A stretch of DNA of 8,855 nucleotides. Origin: Legionellaceae bacterium UBA2794. GTDB lineage: Bacteria; Pseudomonadota; Gammaproteobacteria; Legionellales; Legionellaceae. This document shows positions 6,824 through 8,855 of this stretch, one piece after another. The stretch lies in NCBI GenBank assembly GCA_002352055.1, contig DEHS01000019.1:2223-11077 (forward strand). The letters run 5' to 3'. The position numbers and the translations under genes were made by a program. The notes beneath the pieces are model-generated. The model did no database searches, was not told where the DNA came from, and saw only the letters and a list, made by a program, of their open reading frames with translations. How positions within the stretch are numbered: position 1 is the first letter of the stretch; every line of letters begins with the position of its first letter.

Positions 6824-7816
6824 TCAAATAAAATAGAATCCAACAGCAAATACAACATAAAATAGTCCAAAGAATGATAACCGAAGACCTGTTAAAGCGC
6901 TTTTTCGTAACAGGAAGTATAAACCTAAAATAGATAACATTGTGATAACTGCTCCCCATATTGAAGCTTTATCAAGAATCCATGGAGTGAAAAAAATTCC
7001 TAACGCACTAGGTACAGTAGCTTGAATCATCATTGCCCCACTGATATTGGCAAGAGCCAGTATTTGTTTTCCTTGGCGAACCCATATAACGGCATTCATA
7101 ATTTCAGGGAGTTCTGTTGCTATAGGGCTTAAAAGTAAGGCCACCATCTGCGGGGGCAACCCAAGACTGGGGCCAACGATCCCTAGCTGATGAACAAATA
7201 TATGTGAACTAATAAAAATGACAATTAAGGAAAGTATAGTTTGTAACAATGCCCAGGTTTGTGAGGGATTGTTATCATGGGGTCTTATTTTTAGAGGTTC
7301 AATAAAATCCAAATGTTCGGGATCGTCTGTACCTTTCATTTCCTGCCTAACATAAAGTGCATAAGCTACCAGAAATCCTATTCCAAGCCATGGTTTGAAT
7401 CCAAATGCAAATAGCCCAATCGCTATTTTACAGATGAATATTTTCATAAACCACATTTGATCATATCCAAGGCGCAGTTCAGTGGTTTTAGATAAAATTT
7501 GTTTTCCATTATTGCTTTTTGTAGTAATAAATATCCATCCTACAACAGCATAGGCAATAGTTGCCAAAACTAATGGGCCACCAATCGCCGCACCCACACC
7601 AATTTCTTTTTGTGCGGGAGTAGTGCCAAAAACCACCGCTACAAAGGTCACTACACTCTCAGGAAGAGCCGTACCAAATGCGGCTAAAATAGTGCCAGTC
7701 GCGTTTTTAGTCACATTAAACTTATGGCCGACCCATTCAATCCCGTTAACAAAAAATTCGCAGGATAAATAAATAAAAACAGCTGAAAGAAGTAACAACA
7801 GAACAGTACTAATCAT
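6824..7816 (-). CDS. Divergent Na+/Ca2+ exchanger (CaCA) family membrane protein
   Basis: This 330-residue integral membrane protein has the two inverted alpha repeats of the cation/Ca2+ exchanger superfamily, which swap Na+ or H+ for Ca2+ or other divalent ions across the inner membrane. Repeat 1 (about 36-94) contains FGTALPESVVTF with E53. Repeat 2 (about 217-275) contains IATELPEIMNAV with E238. About ten hydrophobic segments are split by a charged loop at about 156-185. The usual second half of each repeat, GSN or GSD, is altered: GGP at 79-81 and GAM at 260-262. By eye P81 and M262 fall where NCX_Mj has the ion ligands N81 and D240. E235 replaces the small residue of the GTSLPE motif. 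Ion specificity may therefore differ from a true Ca2+ exchanger. The start is the ATG preceded by AGGATGAG. Substrate is unknown; the neighbouring metal pump hints at divalent metals. Confidence 0.82.
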   Translation of the reverse strand: MISTVLLLLLSAVFIYLSCEFFVNGIEWVGHKFNVTKNATGTILAAFGTALPESVVTFVAVVFGTTPAQKEIGVGAAIGGPLVLATIAYAVVGWIFITTKSNNGKQILSKTTELRLGYDQMWFMKIFICKIAIGLFAFGFKPWLGIGFLVAYALYVRQEMKGTDDPEHLDFIEPLKIRPHDNNPSQTWALLQTILSLIVIFISSHIFVHQLGIVGPSLGLPPQMVALLLSPIATELPEIMNAVIWVRQGKQILALANISGAMMIQATVPSALGIFFTPWILDKASIWGAVITMLSILGLYFLLRKSALTGLRLSFFGLFYVVFAVGFYFI

Positions 7817-7877
7817 TAACTCATCCTAAATGGTAAATTCCTTCATGAAGCCACTGTGATTTTTTGTTGAAAAAAAT

Positions 7878-7898
7878 CTGTATTTCCCATTTTTACAG
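7878..7898. promoter_or_regulatory. Inverted repeat CTGTA-N11-TACAG upstream of exchanger gene
   Basis: A perfect 5-bp inverted repeat lies 62-82 bases before the exchanger start codon, in the only stretch where its promoter can be (7817-7930). It could be an operator. Spacing does not fit LexA (CTGT-N8-ACAG). TACAGTT also occurs on the plus strand upstream of the DUF302 gene near 6720, a weak hint of shared control. Confidence 0.2.
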
Positions 7899-7927
7899 TT
7901 GATTCGATGCTTGCAACTCAATCATGC

Positions 7928-7959
7928 AAAATAAAAAAGAGTAATATATTAAAATTACT
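7928..7959 (-). terminator. Rho-independent-type terminator of tnpR2, overlapping its stop codon
   Basis: On the minus strand AGTAAT (plus-strand 7954-7959) pairs with ATTACT (7940-7945) around an 8-base loop, and CTTTTTTATTTT follows (7928-7939). The stem is AT-rich and therefore weak, but the U-rich tail is good. The resolvase stop codon (7955-7957) lies within the first stem arm. The stem is palindromic but the U-tract is on one side only, so it terminates leftward transcription. Confidence 0.5.
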
Positions 7960-8560
7960 GCGCTACGTCTCTTAATCCAATTGGTACGCTTCGAAATTTA
8001 AGGTACTTATATAAAGTAGGTTTTGAAATTCCTAATTGCAGAGCTATTTTTTCGGAAGTTAACTCACCTTGGCGATAAAGTGCTTCAGCAGCACATGCCT
8101 TTTCAGTAGCTTGCTTGGTAAGCCCTTGCGGTCGCCCACCAGTTCTACCTCTTGCACGAGCAGAGGACAATCCAGCCATTGTGCGCTCTCGAATTAAATC
8201 TTTTTCAAATTCTGCTAGAGATGCAAAAAGATTAAACATCAGTCTGCCTTGAGCTGATGTTGTATCAATGGGGTCTTGGATACTAACTATTCCAATCCCT
8301 TTTTGAATTAATTCATTAAACGTTGTAATTAGATGCTGTAACGAACGACCCATACGATCTAATTTCCAGATGACTAATGTGTCACCAGATTTTAATAGTA
8401 ATAGCAATTCATTTAATTTAGGACGGTCGGTTTTAGCTCCTTTTGCAATCTCTTTAAATATTTTCTGGCAACCTGCTTTTGTAAGTGCATCTATTTGTAA
8501 ATCTAAATTTTGATCCCTGGTTGATACTCTCGCATATCCATATTTTAACCCATCGTTCAT
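7955..8560 (-). CDS. tnpR: Serine resolvase of Tn3 type, intact
   Basis: This site-specific recombinase resolves cointegrates made by Tn3-type transposition. The 201 residues have normal length. The catalytic domain begins YGYARVSTRDQ, with R11 and nucleophile S13, followed by GAKTDRP with R46, WKLDRMGRSLQHL with D68, R69 and R72, then the long E helix (LMFNLFASLAEFEKDLIRERTMAG). The DNA-binding end has GRTGGRP followed by a helix-turn-helix at about 167-188 (TSEKIALQLGISKPTLYKYLK). The ATG is preceded by GAAGAG about 8 bases upstream. It is divergent from the second transposase at 8739, the standard arrangement. By eye it is only distantly similar to the truncated resolvase at 3083, so the two Tn3 modules are different elements. 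A Hin/Pin-type invertase is the alternative, less likely beside a transposase. Confidence 0.93.
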   Translation of the reverse strand: MNDGLKYGYARVSTRDQNLDLQIDALTKAGCQKIFKEIAKGAKTDRPKLNELLLLLKSGDTLVIWKLDRMGRSLQHLITTFNELIQKGIGIVSIQDPIDTTSAQGRLMFNLFASLAEFEKDLIRERTMAGLSSARARGRTGGRPQGLTKQATEKACAAEALYRQGELTSEKIALQLGISKPTLYKYLKFRSVPIGLRDVAQ

Positions 8561-8738
8561 TTTATTCGCTCTTCATAAGTTATTTTAACTTTGATAGTAT
8601 TAACCAATTTCGTTAACTATAAAGCCTTTGTTTTCAAGTTACCAGTGAAAATGACCCTTTAGTTAATAATAACCAGCGTTTTTTTTAACTCCTTCCTCTG
8701 ACCAAAAAAACTCACTGACTTCAATTTGGAATAATCCT
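8561..8738. promoter_or_regulatory. Putative res site and divergent promoters of the second Tn3 module
   Basis: The 178 bp between the divergent resolvase and transposase contain a cluster of GTTA/TAAC arms in inverted pairs: AAGTTA-TTT-TAACTT (8577-8591), TTAAC-N7-GTTAA (8600-8616) and GTTA-ATAA-TAAC (8662-8673), with a single AAGTTACC near 8636. Three or more resolvase-binding dyads over about 100 bp is what a Tn3 res site looks like. Exact subsite limits and the crossover dinucleotide cannot be fixed by eye. Confidence 0.55.
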
Positions 8739-8855
8739 GTGGCTATTAGTGATCATCTTTCCATCTTATCTCAAGAAGAGATAAGTTTACTTTACGATGT
8801 GCCTAAAATTGATGAAGAAGACCGTCAATTATTATTTGAAATAACGCCAGAGGAT
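8739..8855 (+). CDS. tnpA: Second Tn3-family transposase (DUF4158), N-terminal 39 codons only
   Basis: The frame is open from 8673 to the right edge of the window. The encoded VAISDHLSILSQEEISLLYD...VPKIDEEDRQLLFEITPED has the look of a DUF4158 N-terminus of Tn3-family transposases, and its position divergent from a resolvase supports this. There is no ATG in frame after the upstream TAA (8670-8672). GTG at 8739 is the best start, with TTGGAA about 8 bases before it. CTG at 8715 or ATT at 8724 are possible, and a mutated start codon cannot be excluded. It differs from the N-terminus of the transposase at 1-2955. Catalytic residues would lie beyond the window, so activity cannot be judged. Confidence 0.75.
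   Translation, partial: MAISDHLSILSQEEISLLYDVPKIDEEDRQLLFEITPED

Noticed and set aside
7878..7898. LexA (SOS) box upstream of the exchanger
   Set aside because: CTGT and ACAG are present but separated by 13 bases, not 8.
1..8855. CRISPR array, tRNA or rRNA genes
   Set aside because: No regularly spaced repeats of CRISPR length, no cloverleaf with TTCRA arm, and no rRNA-like sequence were seen on either strand.

Overview
The window is an accessory, transposon-rich segment from an AT-rich bacterium (GC looks like roughly 38-40% by eye). The protein style and low GC suggest a gammaproteobacterium, and Legionella or a relative is my best guess. That is inference, because no rRNA, tRNA or core gene is present to fix the taxon.

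Layout. (1) Positions 1-2955, minus strand: a nearly complete Tn3-family transposase (DUF4158 plus DDE type) running off the left edge. Its divergent partner, a serine resolvase on the plus strand from 3083, is cut off after about 42 residues, just where a GGGG sequence begins at 3208. The 127 bp between them is the likely res/promoter region. (2) Positions 3208-3599: a gene-poor junction zone with two near-identical, same-direction CCCC-ended 22-23 bp motifs (3390-3412 and 3556-3577) that resemble Tn3-type terminal repeats, three copies of TATAGCGC, and an ORF remnant. (3) Positions 3600-7816: three genes all on the minus strand. In transcription order from the right they are a divergent Na+/Ca2+-exchanger-family membrane protein, a DUF302 protein and a P1B-2 (Zn/Cd/Pb) heavy-metal efflux ATPase. 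The 489 bp between the DUF302 and ATPase genes hold no intact gene, only a possible broken ORF. (4) Positions 7955-8855: a second, intact serine resolvase (minus strand) and the first 39 codons of a second DUF4158-type Tn3 transposase (plus strand), again divergent around a putative res region.

Interpretation. The window shows a metal/cation transport cassette between two different Tn3-family modules. One model is that the second Tn3 element, carrying the cassette, inserted into the resolvase gene of the first, with its left end at 3208. A second model is that the cassette is chromosomal or plasmid DNA bounded on each side by separate, partly decayed transposons, with the 3390 and 3556 motifs as old right ends of the first. 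Sequence beyond both window edges would separate these.

The ATPase function (export of Zn2+/Cd2+/Pb2+ from the cytoplasm) is well supported. The roles of the DUF302 protein and the exchanger are not, and a shared role in cation homeostasis rests on proximity and shared orientation only. No MerR-, ArsR- or CadC-type regulator is visible in the window.
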